From Bacteroidaceae bacterium (GTDB taxonomy: Bacteria; Bacteroidota; Bacteroidia; Bacteroidales; Bacteroidaceae), in the NCBI GenBank assembly GCA_017938245.1, contig JAGBBX010000011.1, forward strand, positions 62,001 through 126,000: a stretch of DNA of 64,000 nt. The letters run 5' to 3'. Below, in pieces: positions 46,768-54,695 of the stretch; the stretch's first letter is position 1, and each line of letters opens with the position of its first letter. The translations under genes were made by a program, and so were the position numbers. The notes beneath the pieces are model-generated. The model had not been told where the DNA came from. It did no database searches and saw nothing but the letters and a program-made list of their open reading frames with translations.

Positions 46768-47882
46768 TGGGTAACGACAAAAGACTATTATCGCTTGATG
46801 TGCTGCGCGGTCTCGACCTGCTTATGCTCGTGGGAGTGCAGCCCATACTATGGCAGGCAATCGGCAAGATGGAGTATAGCGGTGCTTGTGCATTTATTAA
46901 ATCACAATTAGACCACGTACAGTGGGAAGGATTCAGTGCTTGGGATCTTGTAATGCCCCTTTTTCTCTTTATGTCGGGTGTAACAATGCCCTTCTCACTA
47001 CCAAAATACCTTTCACAAAACAGCCAAAGTGCATTGTGGAGAAGAGTGATTAAGCGAGTCCTTATACTCTTTTTCTTTGGAATGTTGGTTCAAGGCAACC
47101 TGCTGGCCCTCGACCCCAATCGCATATATATTTACAGTAACACCCTGCAAGCAATAGCAATAGGTTACCTGCTCACGGTACCCATAATGCTATATCTAAA
47201 GCCTCGCACACAGGTACTTGCCATAGCGCTATTGCTTGCAGTGTATACCGTTCCTATGCTACTATTTGGCGACTGGAGTCGCGATGGTAATTTTGCCGCC
47301 ATAGTAGACAAAGCCATTTTAGGTCGTATGCGCGACGGTAGCTATCTTGCCGAGGATGGGACCTGGCAATTTGCCGACTGGTACGATTATACCTGGATTT
47401 GGAGCAGCCTCACCTTCTGCTGTACTGTAGCAATGGGAAGCCTTGCCGGTACAATAATTCGTCGCGGAAACGACAACCGCCAAAAGACTGCAATAATATT
47501 GATTGCAACAGGCATTGCTCTTATTGCAGTCGGTTGGGTATGGGGTTTATGGCATCCCATTATTAAGCGTATATGGAGCGGCAGTATGACGCTCTATAGT
47601 GGCGGATGGTGCTATCTTCTGCTTGGAATATTCTATTGGTGGATAGATGTAAAAGGACATAAGCGTGGTTGCGAGTGGCTGCTTTACTATGGATGCAACG
47701 CCATCACCGCCTACCTTATTGGCGAGATAATTAACTTCCGATGCATAGCAAACTCCTTTCTTCACGGAACAGAGCAATTCCTGGGAGAGTGGTACTCGGT
47801 ACTTCTGACAGCCTGCAACAGCCTTATACTGTTTGCAATATTGGCACTGCTATACAAGAATAAGATATTCCTTAAAGTATAA
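46767..47882 (+). CDS. DUF5009/HGSNAT-like membrane acyltransferase
   Basis: The 371-residue polytopic protein begins MGNDKRLLSLDVLRGLDLLMLVGVQPILW, the N-terminal signature of heparan-alpha-glucosaminide N-acetyltransferase-like proteins. About ten membrane helices follow. In this family a histidine in the membrane region is the acetyl carrier; candidates include H in IGKMEYSGACAFIKSQLDHVQW. Function in Bacteroidales is unproven; acetylation of envelope sugars is likely. Its start overlaps the tatC stop, implying one transcript. Confidence 0.87.
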   Translation: MGNDKRLLSLDVLRGLDLLMLVGVQPILWQAIGKMEYSGACAFIKSQLDHVQWEGFSAWDLVMPLFLFMSGVTMPFSLPKYLSQNSQSALWRRVIKRVLILFFFGMLVQGNLLALDPNRIYIYSNTLQAIAIGYLLTVPIMLYLKPRTQVLAIALLLAVYTVPMLLFGDWSRDGNFAAIVDKAILGRMRDGSYLAEDGTWQFADWYDYTWIWSSLTFCCTVAMGSLAGTIIRRGNDNRQKTAIILIATGIALIAVGWVWGLWHPIIKRIWSGSMTLYSGGWCYLLLGIFYWWIDVKGHKRGCEWLLYYGCNAITAYLIGEIINFRCIANSFLHGTEQFLGEWYSVLLTACNSLILFAILALLYKNKIFLKV

Positions 47883-47964
47883 GAAACTGGAAAAAACAGC
47901 CCACTATTTTATAAAATCATAAGGTTGTTCATTTGTGCGCCGTATGAAAATTAGTAAAAAGGTA

Positions 47965-48030
47965 GATGTTTTTGGGATTAAGTGCGAGGATGTTTGAGCG
48001 AAGCGAGTTCCGCAGCACCCAAAAAACATC
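47965..48030. repeat. Inverted-repeat element with FERSEFR-type core
   Basis: GATGTTTTTGGG (47965-47976) and CCCAAAAAACATC (48018-48030) bound a 66-bp unit. Its core reads GAGCGAAGCGAGTTCCGCAG, which resembles a repeat common in Bacteroidales and Prevotella intergenic DNA (spurious frames read FERSEFR). Recall only; no copy number could be checked. Confidence 0.5.
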
Positions 48031-48068
48031 GTGAGCATTTTACGTTAAGATTTTCCGTGCTTGTAGGA

Positions 48069-48183
48069 GGCTGACCCAAAAGTCGAAAATTTACAAATTT
48101 GAGGTTGATTTATTCGGACACCTATCGGAGATAGTTTTCAAATATTCAATTCTCGCGAAGTAAAAAATACTTTTGGGTCAGCC
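48069..48183. mobile_element. MITE-like element, about 115 bp
   Basis: Terminal inverted repeats of 15 bp, GGCTGACCCAAAAGT (48069-48083) and its reverse complement (48169-48183), enclose about 85 bp of A/T-rich DNA with no frame. The ends resemble those of non-autonomous elements in Bacteroidota. No target-site duplication is obvious. Alternatively it is a hairpin-forming RNA element. Confidence 0.5.
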
Positions 48184-48303
48184 CCGAAATGTTGCACGAA
48201 AAGTAGGAGAAAAAGAACAATGAAAGGCTGAATTTAGCAAACAAGCCTAAATGAGAGACTGAAAAAGTTTTACCGGACACCAATAGATTGTGATAAAAAC
48301 ATT

Positions 48304-48337
48304 ACGAGGGATACACTAAACAAAGCGTATCCCTCGT
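48304..48337 (-). terminator. Terminator of S41 gene
   Basis: 11-bp perfect arms (48304-48314 and 48327-48337) with a 12-base loop. Runs of T on both strands let it act in both directions; the S41 stop codon is 17 bp away. Confidence 0.8.
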
Positions 48338-48354
48338 TTTATAAACCATACTGT

Positions 48355-50028
48355 TTAAATATCTTCATTCTGTTGTGGAGCAAGAATCTTCTTGTAGCGC
48401 TCTCCATCGGATAGAATTTTGAAAGCCTCCTCGATATCGGTGTCGTCACGCAGATTATACACCACCCCACCTTTCTGACCATAGTAGCGTTTCACTATCT
48501 CGTCGCCAATAAGTCGCTTAATGTGCGATGCAAAGTGTTCGAGTGAGTGTCCCAGATTCTGCTGCAACTTACCTTCAAGCGATGCAATATCATCTTTTGT
48601 AATCTCCTCGTATCCCTCGAATTTTATCATCTCTTTCAATTGTTTGAGCATCTTGCTGCTGCGCATATCATAGCTGAATCCGCTTGCTATAAGTTTCTTT
48701 TTAAACAGCTCATAATCGGCATCACTTATCTCAAATGTAGCAGCAGGAGCGATTGTATCGTTACGAAGAGTATACTCGGTTGCATAATCGAATATTGTCA
48801 TATCCTGCATTAGATAGAACAGCAGTGTCGATAGCTCCTCGCTCTTAGGCTCAACATCGGGACGTATACCACCGCCATCGCGCACCTCGCGTCCGGCAGC
48901 AGTGTGGAACACATTTGTCAGGCTGTCGGGTATACGCTGCACAGTTCCGTCACTCTTACGATGGCTATAATCGAGAGCCTGCACGCAACGTCCGCTGGGA
49001 ATATAGTATTTAGATGTTGTAAGCTTAAGATAACCGTTTCCGGGCAACGAGCGTGTCGTCTGCACGAGGCCCTTGCCGTATGTACGCGAACCAACTATTA
49101 CAGCACGGTCGAAGTCCTGCAACGAACCTGCCAGAATCTCGGATGCCGAGGCGGTACTTCCGTCCACAAGGATAATTAGCGGCGACTCGGTGTCCATAGG
49201 TTCACGTGTTGTCTTATACTCCTCATTAGCCTGTTTTATTTTACCCTTTGTGGTAACAATAGTCTTTCCCTTTGGCACAAACAGGTTGACAATATTTACC
49301 GACTCTTGCAGTGAGCCACCGCCATTTCCCCTAAGGTCAATTATAAACGACTTTGCTCCGCGACCTTTAAGATCGACAATGGCACGACGCATCTCCTTTG
49401 CGCAGTTCTCGGTGAAACTGTCGAAAAGAATATAACCTATGCTATCGTGCAGTATTCCATAATAAGGTAAAGACGGCAGAGAGATACTTGCACGCTCAAT
49501 GATTACCGACATTGGCTTTTTAACTCCCGGACGCTCAATTTCAAGTTTTAGTTTTGTTCCAGGCTCACCGCGCAACAAATTACTAACACTATCGGTTGAC
49601 ATACCTTTTACATCTATCCCATCGACAGTCAAAAGCGCATCACCACACTTTAGTCCGGCCTTTGCAGCAGGCATATTGTCGTATGGTTCGGCAATTACAG
49701 TTGTCTTTTTATCGGTGTGATAGCGTATAATGGAACCTATTCCTGCATACTTTCCTGTAATCATCATTTTAAGTTCATCGGCGTCATCCTCGGAATAATA
49801 TACAGTGTAAGGGTCTAAACGACTCAACATTGCATCTACACCATTCTTAATGAGTTTATCGGGAGCAATAGTATCGACATAAAAGAGATCGAGCTCTTTT
49901 ATAATAGTATTGAAAATATTCAACTGTTGCGACAAATTGAATTTACGACGGTCGTTACTGAATGCAAGCAATGTCAATATCGATAACACTGCCAATGGAA
50001 ATACTATAAATGGTATTCTTCTGCGCAT
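48355..50028 (-). CDS. S41 family C-terminal processing protease
   Basis: The 557-residue protease has an N-terminal membrane anchor (about residues 5-22, IPFIVFPLAVLSILTLLAF), a PDZ domain (about 90-165, IGSIIRYHTDKKTTVIAEPYDNMPAAKAGLK) and the S41 catalytic domain. Catalytic S294 (GSTASASEILAG) and K319 (GSRTYGKGLVQ) are present at the usual 25-residue spacing. A long C-terminal helical part follows. CtpA-type proteases trim periplasmic proteins and cell-wall enzymes. Promoter-like TATCTTCG (plus 50092-50099) precedes it. Confidence 0.92.
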   Translation of the reverse strand: MRRRIPFIVFPLAVLSILTLLAFSNDRRKFNLSQQLNIFNTIIKELDLFYVDTIAPDKLIKNGVDAMLSRLDPYTVYYSEDDADELKMMITGKYAGIGSIIRYHTDKKTTVIAEPYDNMPAAKAGLKCGDALLTVDGIDVKGMSTDSVSNLLRGEPGTKLKLEIERPGVKKPMSVIIERASISLPSLPYYGILHDSIGYILFDSFTENCAKEMRRAIVDLKGRGAKSFIIDLRGNGGGSLQESVNIVNLFVPKGKTIVTTKGKIKQANEEYKTTREPMDTESPLIILVDGSTASASEILAGSLQDFDRAVIVGSRTYGKGLVQTTRSLPGNGYLKLTTSKYYIPSGRCVQALDYSHRKSDGTVQRIPDSLTNVFHTAAGREVRDGGGIRPDVEPKSEELSTLLFYLMQDMTIFDYATEYTLRNDTIAPAATFEISDADYELFKKKLIASGFSYDMRSSKMLKQLKEMIKFEGYEEITKDDIASLEGKLQQNLGHSLEHFASHIKRLIGDEIVKRYYGQKGGVVYNLRDDTDIEEAFKILSDGERYKKILAPQQNEDI

Positions 50029-50091
50029 AATATAAGAAGTTATTTAAATCTATAAAATTATTCTCCAATAGGAATTTACTGTTTATTTGTG

Positions 50092-50099
50092 CGAAGATA
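50092..50099 (-). promoter_or_regulatory. -7-like element for S41 gene
   Basis: Minus-strand TATCTTCG (plus CGAAGATA) lies 64 bp ahead of the S41 ATG. One base off consensus; no clear -33. Confidence 0.35.
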
Positions 50100-50201
50100 C
50101 ACTATTTCGTTCCTTTTACCACTCTTTTTAGGGTTATTTTAAGCAAAAAAGATACTTTTTTATACTATTTGAGGTTTTTTTGAAAAAAAATGAGTTTTTT
50201 C

Positions 50202-50232
50202 TTGGCAGTAAAAAAAAGAAGTACTACTTTTG
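50202..50232 (+). promoter_or_regulatory. Promoter of the tRNA-Asn pair
   Basis: TTG (50202-50204), 20-bp spacer, TACTTTTG (50225-50232) match the Bacteroidetes promoter; the first tRNA begins 28 bp later. Confidence 0.65.
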
Positions 50233-50260
50233 CATCGTCAAACGAGAAAGGTCGTAAAAT

Positions 50261-50334
50261 TCTTCAGTAGCTCAGTCGGTTAGAGCACCTGACTGTTAAT
50301 CAGGGGGTCGTAGGTTCAAGTCCTACCTGAAGAG
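50261..50334 (+). tRNA. tRNA-Asn (GTT), copy 1
   Basis: A full 74-base cloverleaf: acceptor TCTTCAG/CTGAAGA, D-arm GCTC...GAGC, anticodon stem CCTGA/TCAGG with loop CTGTTAA (anticodon GTT), T-arm GTAGG TTCAAGT CCTAC, discriminator G at 50334. The 3' CCA is not encoded (CAAAA follows). It is identical to copy 2. Confidence 0.97.
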
Positions 50335-50371
50335 CAAAAAGCGGCAAATATGATTCAAGTTTGATAAAAAT

Positions 50372-50445
50372 TCTTCAGTAGCTCAGTCGGTTAGAGCACC
50401 TGACTGTTAATCAGGGGGTCGTAGGTTCAAGTCCTACCTGAAGAG
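50372..50445 (+). tRNA. tRNA-Asn (GTT), copy 2
   Basis: A second 74-base tRNA-Asn, base for base the same as copy 1, separated by 37 bp. No separate promoter is visible between them, so both are probably made as one precursor from the promoter at 50202-50232 and ended at 50451-50474. Confidence 0.97.
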
Positions 50446-50450
50446 CAAAA

Positions 50451-50474
50451 GACAACCTTAAGGTTGTCTTTTTT
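50451..50474 (+). terminator. Terminator of tRNA-Asn pair
   Basis: 18-bp palindrome GACAACCTTAAGGTTGTC (50451-50468) followed by six T's (50469-50474). Confidence 0.9.
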
Positions 50475-50507
50475 GCATATATATAGCCCAATATAATTAC
50501 TAAACAA

Positions 50508-51697
50508 ATGAGAAACATAAACGACTACAGAAAGACAAAACTAGCTTGTTATCTTGGTTTTGTAACACAAGCCATCGTTGCAAATTTCACTCCACTGCTT
50601 TTTATGGCATTTCATCGCGAGTACAATATTCCAATAGCGAGTATGGCACTCATCCTGCTGTTTTTTATTTCGTGCAGCTAATAACAGACCTACTGTGTGC
50701 TAAATTCAAAAACATCAACTACCGCAAAAGTATTATAGTTTCGGCTATAACAGCAGCTTTAGGACTCATAGGCTTAACGTTTCTACCCGAATTTTTCCAC
50801 AATCCTATGACAGGTATTCTGATATGCGTCAGCATATATGCTGTTGGAAGCGGACTAATCGAGGTTCTCTGCAGCCCTATCATAGAAGCCTGCCCTTTCC
50901 CCAACAAAGAGGGTATGATGAGCCTGCTTCATTCATTCTACTGCTGGGGAGCGGTAGGCGTAATCGTGGGGTCTACTATATTCTTTACGCTCTTCGGACT
51001 TGAAAACTGGAGAATCCTTGCTTGCCTGTGGGCGCTTATTCCACTATATAATATCATCAATTTCGCAACCTGCCCCATCGAGCCTATTGTTCAAGACTCC
51101 GAAGGATTGAGCATGAGTCAGTTGCTCAAGAACCGTATGTTCTGGATATTCATTATCCTTATGGTTGCCACAGGAGCATCGGAGAGCACTATGGCACAGT
51201 GGACATCGGCCTTTGCCGAGGCATCTTTGGGTGTCGACAAGGCTATAGGAGATTTGGCCGGACCTTGCGGTTTTGCCTTCTGTATGGGAATCAGCCGACT
51301 CTGGTATGGCAAAAAGGGACAGAACCTCGATTTATCATCTTATATGATTGGCTCCGGTATTTTGTGTTTTGCAGCCTATTTGACTGCGTCATTGTCATCG
51401 ACCCCACTCATAAGCTTTGCTGGTTGTATGGTTAGCGGCTTGGCAGTCGGCATTATGTGGCCAGGCTCAATAAGTATTACATCGGCCCGCATTCCCGGAG
51501 GAGGCACAGCGCTTTTTGCTCTGCTTGCTTTAGCAGGAGATTTGGGCGGAACATTGGGACCATCTCTTGTTGGATTTTGCACCGGAAACAGCGAGAGTGA
51601 CATTCAAAGTGGTATTCTTGCAGCATCTATTTTCCCTATAATTCTTATAGTGAGCCTTATTGCTATCAGACGCAGGCGTGTTAAGACAATAGAATAG
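50508..51697 (+). pseudogene. MFS transporter, interrupted by one-base frameshift
   Basis: The N-terminal part starts at ATG 50508 (MRNINDYRKTKLACYLGFVTQ...) and hits a stop at 50679-50681. The rest continues in another frame (FVQLITDLLCAKFKNINYRK...) to 51697. Adding one T to the six-T run at 50661-50666 would join them into a 396-residue protein with about twelve helices, typical of sugar-type MFS carriers. The frame from 50546 has a garbled N-terminus and is not the true start. The gene is either a recent pseudogene, a sequencing slip in a homopolymer, or rescued by slippage. It follows the tRNA terminator by 33 bp. Confidence 0.85.
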
Positions 51698-51711
51698 TCA
51701 TTTTAATAAAT

Positions 51712-51747
51712 AAAATTAGAGGATAGCTCGAGCCATCCTCTAATTTT
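51712..51747. terminator. Bidirectional terminator
   Basis: 13-bp arms (51712-51724 and 51735-51747) with an inner GCTCGAGC palindrome and T's at the 3' side. It lies between the MFS gene (+) and the DUF4097-like gene (-). Confidence 0.85.
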
Positions 51748-51764
51748 TCAGTATTCTATATATT

Positions 51765-52868
51765 TCAATCTACAACATCCACTTCTATATTGGCGAAACT
51801 ATCGACAATATCTATTTTTGGAAGTTTTGTATAATCAACGCCTTTTCTTTTTTTACCTAAATTACCGCTATAACGTTTACCCCTGAAAGCACCATCTTTA
51901 AGATTATCGCCAGGCAGATTATTTATCGTTACCATACCATTACTTGATGATAAGTTGCATTGTGCAACAATATCCTTAGGCAGAAGAAGTTCCACCGGGG
52001 TAAATGAGCAATTCATCCTTATACCCTCGAACTTTTTCGCCGACTGCACCGCAATCTTTACATTCGAATGTGTACCACCGGCGGCAACAACGTCCAATCG
52101 GCTTTTCAATGACTCTATGTTTAATGTAGTAAAGGAGAGTTCATTAATTTTCACTTTCTCAACACCCATTATATTTAAATCCGAAACGTGCTTTAAATCA
52201 GCAGCAAGAGTATTCACATCACCCACACTACCCTCTGAATGTTGTAAGCACAAATTAAGATAATCGGCACGCCCTATCTTTGCTTCGCCAAACCTTACAC
52301 CTGCATTAATAGTAACAGCCTCATCAATTTGTAATTTACCATATTCCACTGAAACGAACATTTGCTCGTTATGCATCAGACGACCGGCTATAAGATCGCC
52401 GAATCTGACATTAGCCTCGAAAGGCAAGCCGTACTCTTCGATATACACATTACCAAATTCGTTTTTTACCTTAATGGCAAGCAAATCTTTGGGGATATAT
52501 ACCACACAGTTTATCTCTACTTTAGTCTCTTCATTCGAGTCGCCATAATAATTATTTTTTATTGAATACGATGTATAATTCCAAGAATTCTTTACATCGG
52601 TTTTAACATTCACCTTGTTTAGCATATTAGTTGCAGCCTGTTTACTCGCAGCTGCTACTTTTACATTTATAAGTGCCTCAATCTCATTTTTCTTATGTAT
52701 ACGAAACACCACATTACCAAATTTATTTGCAATTTCCAGCCTGTCGCCACGTTTTATATCGCCAAATACGTGAGTAATATCTTTCGACAGTTCACTAAAC
52801 GAATCGGTTGCTTGTGCACCTGCAACGACAAAGAGCGCACACATCAGCATTAAAAATACTCTTTTCAT
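51765..52868 (-). CDS. DUF4097-like exported beta-helix protein
   Basis: The 367-residue exported protein (signal peptide ends AGAQAT) is built from short repeating beta-strands (GDRLEIANKFGNVVFRIHKKNEIEALINVKV, LAIKVKNEFGNVYIEEYGL, EANVRFGDLIAGRLMHNEQMFVSVEYGKL), the pattern of DUF4097/GIN-type adhesin-like proteins. Such proteins often follow ECF sigma operons in Bacteroidales. It lies 31 bp after the putative anti-sigma gene at 52900 and is probably cotranscribed. Enzyme motifs are absent; envelope location is likely. Confidence 0.82.
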   Translation of the reverse strand: MKRVFLMLMCALFVVAGAQATDSFSELSKDITHVFGDIKRGDRLEIANKFGNVVFRIHKKNEIEALINVKVAAASKQAATNMLNKVNVKTDVKNSWNYTSYSIKNNYYGDSNEETKVEINCVVYIPKDLLAIKVKNEFGNVYIEEYGLPFEANVRFGDLIAGRLMHNEQMFVSVEYGKLQIDEAVTINAGVRFGEAKIGRADYLNLCLQHSEGSVGDVNTLAADLKHVSDLNIMGVEKVKINELSFTTLNIESLKSRLDVVAAGGTHSNVKIAVQSAKKFEGIRMNCSFTPVELLLPKDIVAQCNLSSSNGMVTINNLPGDNLKDGAFRGKRYSGNLGKKRKGVDYTKLPKIDIVDSFANIEVDVVD

Positions 52869-52899
52869 AATATACTCCTTTCTTTTTTAAAACTCATTT

Positions 52900-53406
52900 T
52901 TAGTTCTCGCTTCTATAATTAGGTTGCAGATAGGCACTCAGTTTCTTAAGGCTGTTCAGGTGCGATGAGTAGACTACAATCATATAATGTATCTTCTCGT
53001 CCTCATTATCTATCCCTTCGAGAATGGTATCTGCTATTGAGTCGGCCTCCTCTTTTATATATCTGACCTCGGATAATAAATTCTCACGTTCTCCGGGATT
53101 CATCCTCTCGGTAATACCGGCGATATATTCGCTCTCTTCCCAAATAAGCGCCGCATAATATCCTTTTACCATAGATAATGTATCTACGGCAGTACCGCCA
53201 CTATTTGTTCCGCGCCACAAGAACAGCATCACAAGCAACGACGCAGCTGCAAAGAATGTGACAACGGAAGGCCATATTGGGCGTTGCTTAACTCCCGCAG
53301 TGCCACGCTCCAACTTACGGGCAAACCTATCCTCGTGTCCCTCGGGCAAGGGTGACACAGCCCAATTTTCCTCTAATGCTTTTTTAATGCTATCGTTTTT
53401 TTTCAT
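52900..53406 (-). CDS. Single-pass membrane protein, putative anti-sigma factor
   Basis: The 168-residue protein has a cytoplasmic N-terminus (about 1-45, DSIKKALEENWAVSPLPEGHEDRF), one membrane helix (about 46-64, SVVTFFAAASLLVMLFLW) and a helical periplasmic tail with MNPGERENLLSEVRYIKEEADSIADTI. It overlaps the sigma gene by 17 bp, the usual layout of a sigma/anti-sigma pair. No classical ASD motif was recognised, so the anti-sigma role is inferred from position and topology. Confidence 0.8.
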   Translation of the reverse strand: MKKNDSIKKALEENWAVSPLPEGHEDRFARKLERGTAGVKQRPIWPSVVTFFAAASLLVMLFLWRGTNSGGTAVDTLSMVKGYYAALIWEESEYIAGITERMNPGERENLLSEVRYIKEEADSIADTILEGIDNEDEKIHYMIVVYSSHLNSLKKLSAYLQPNYRSEN

Positions 53407-53929
53407 AATTATCGAACCATTCAGTTATACGTCTCTTAGCTCTTGTCAACTGCGAACGTACCGCGGAAGCTGTGATATTCAGTATCTGCGCTATTTCGTT
53501 ATAGCCGAGTTCCTCTACAATATACATAAGTACCACCGTGCGGTAGCCAATAGGAAGCGACTCTATCGCCTTATGTAACAGCATCAGACGCTCTTCACGC
53601 ATAAGCACATCCTCGAAACTCTCATCTTCCTCGACATCTATGTTATCGTTCCACAAAACGGCGTCACTCCTGCGACGCAGTATATCTATTGAGGCATTTA
53701 TGGCAATACGTTTAATTCTCATAAGCATATTACTTTGTCGCGGCAGCAGTAAATCTTTGTTTACAAGCACTTTGAGCATCGACTCCTGCATCACCTCCTC
53801 GGCATCGAAAGCATTATCAAGCAAACGATAGGCCGTTACATAAACCTCACGAGAGAAGAGGGCATAGAATTCCATCTGCGCCTTTCGATTATCTTTTTTA
53901 CACCCCTCAATTATCTCGTCGTATTTCAT
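53390..53929 (-). CDS. ECF-type RNA polymerase sigma factor
   Basis: The 179-residue ECF sigma factor shows region 2 (AQMEFYALFSREVYVTAYRLLDNAFDAEEVMQESMLKVL) and region 4 (IESLPIGYRTVVLMYIVEELGYNEIAQILNITASAVRSQLTRAKRRI). It is the first gene of a three-gene minus-strand operon with a membrane protein and a DUF4097-like protein. Its upstream region has TGCA-rich words but no clear consensus. It is not closely similar to the sigma factor at 26464. Confidence 0.93.
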   Translation of the reverse strand: MKYDEIIEGCKKDNRKAQMEFYALFSREVYVTAYRLLDNAFDAEEVMQESMLKVLVNKDLLLPRQSNMLMRIKRIAINASIDILRRRSDAVLWNDNIDVEEDESFEDVLMREERLMLLHKAIESLPIGYRTVVLMYIVEELGYNEIAQILNITASAVRSQLTRAKRRITEWFDNYEKKR

Positions 53930-54001
53930 TCTATTTTATGCTCTCTCTACTCTACTGACGCAGAAATTGCAGTTTTGCTGCATCAGATATTATTTTTCTC
54001 T

Positions 54002-54032
54002 AAAAAAAATGAGGCTGCCGATTAGCAGCCCC
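54002..54032 (-). terminator. Terminator after small membrane-protein gene
   Basis: GGCTGC/GCAGCC stem (54013-54018 and 54025-54030) with an eight-T run on the minus strand (plus A's at 54002-54009). It lies between the stop at 54078 and the sigma start at 53929. Confidence 0.65.
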
Positions 54033-54077
54033 ATCAGATTTAGAGAAAAATTTAACATCTCTTTTTTTATCACGCTA

Positions 54078-54476
54078 CTACTCCACTACATCGGCAGTAA
54101 CATTTCCATCGCGTCCGAAACCTATAAGCACCCTGCCGCGACGTCCAATCTCTATTATTGAAACCCCCTCGGTAGCGCGTTCGACAACCAGCAGCGAATT
54201 TTCTTCCTGTGAGCGAGCAACTCTTATTACAGAATCGGATGTCACGGGATTACCCTCATACAGCAAGCTATCGTTAAGATATAAGTCATATCCCAGGCCA
54301 TCGAACTGTTTCGAGAAAGAAATCTCATAGCCATCCCTCGGCTTTTCCTCATTTGAAACCTGAAAATCGATGACAAAATAGACAAAAAGCATCATCGATA
54401 TTATTATCATTAGAAAAAACAACACACTGCCAAAAAGAAATCTCATATTGGCATCTTTACCTCTATTATTACGCAT
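54078..54476 (-). CDS. Small membrane protein of unknown function
   Basis: The 132-residue protein has one membrane helix near the N-terminus (about residues 12-35, FLFGSVLFFLMIIISMMLFVYFVI). A predicted periplasmic beta-rich part follows (YEISFSKQFDGLGYDLYLNDSLLYEGN, SLLVVERATEGVSIIEIGRRGRVLIGFGRDG). I do not recognise a family. It stands alone with a -7-like box (plus 54517-54524) and a downstream terminator, so it is a genuine short unit. Confidence 0.65.
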   Translation of the reverse strand: MRNNRGKDANMRFLFGSVLFFLMIIISMMLFVYFVIDFQVSNEEKPRDGYEISFSKQFDGLGYDLYLNDSLLYEGNPVTSDSVIRVARSQEENSLLVVERATEGVSIIEIGRRGRVLIGFGRDGNVTADVVE

Positions 54477-54516
54477 AAATATTATTTTATAAAAAATTTC
54501 TCCTCACTAAACATCG

Positions 54517-54524
54517 CGAAGATA
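54517..54524 (-). promoter_or_regulatory. -7-like element for small membrane protein
   Basis: Minus-strand TATCTTCG (plus CGAAGATA), the same word seen before the DUF5020 and S41 genes, 41 bp ahead of the ATG. Confidence 0.35.
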
Positions 54525-54575
54525 TAAAAAAAAGATAAAAAAAAGAGAAGAAAAGAGATAAAAAGGGTTCAAACA

Positions 54576-54607
54576 TTTGGTCGGACGACATATTATTATT
54601 ACTTTTG
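54576..54607 (+). promoter_or_regulatory. Promoter of the rimP-nusA-infB operon
   Basis: TTTG (54576-54579), exactly 20 bp, TACTTTTG (54600-54607): a full consensus match. Transcription should start near 54613, just before the attenuator hairpin. Confidence 0.8.
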
Positions 54608-54625
54608 CAAAAGAAATGATGATTG

Positions 54626-54651
54626 AGAGGGGCTGACAAGCCCCTCTTTTT
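54626..54651 (+). terminator. Intrinsic terminator (attenuator) in rimP leader
   Basis: Stem AGAGGGGCT/AGCCCCTCT (54626-54634 and 54639-54647) with loop GACA, then a T-run (54647-54651). It lies about 13 nt after the predicted start point and 45 bp before rimP, so it can stop the operon early. Confidence 0.75.
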
Positions 54652-54695
54652 CATACAATATATTCACACACAATATATCTTCTACAAAACAGCCT

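Larger units (their letters stand above)
47883..48354. other. Non-coding gap with two inverted-repeat elements
   Basis: This 472-bp stretch lies between the DUF5009 gene (+) and the S41 gene (-). It holds an inverted repeat (47965-48030), a MITE-like element (48069-48183) and a bidirectional terminator (48304-48337). Short frames inside it have no gene-like character. It looks like a landing site for repeats. Confidence 0.6.

Noticed and set aside
47990..48035. Short frame reading MFERSEFRST in the 47.9-48.4 kb gap
   Set aside because: This is the well-known spurious translation of an intergenic repeat; no start signal or conservation as protein is expected.
50661..50681. Programmed -1 frameshift in the MFS gene
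   Set aside because: The heptamer is not a good slippery site (the first codon cannot re-pair) and no downstream stem is evident; a one-base deletion explains it more simply. Kept only as a remote option.
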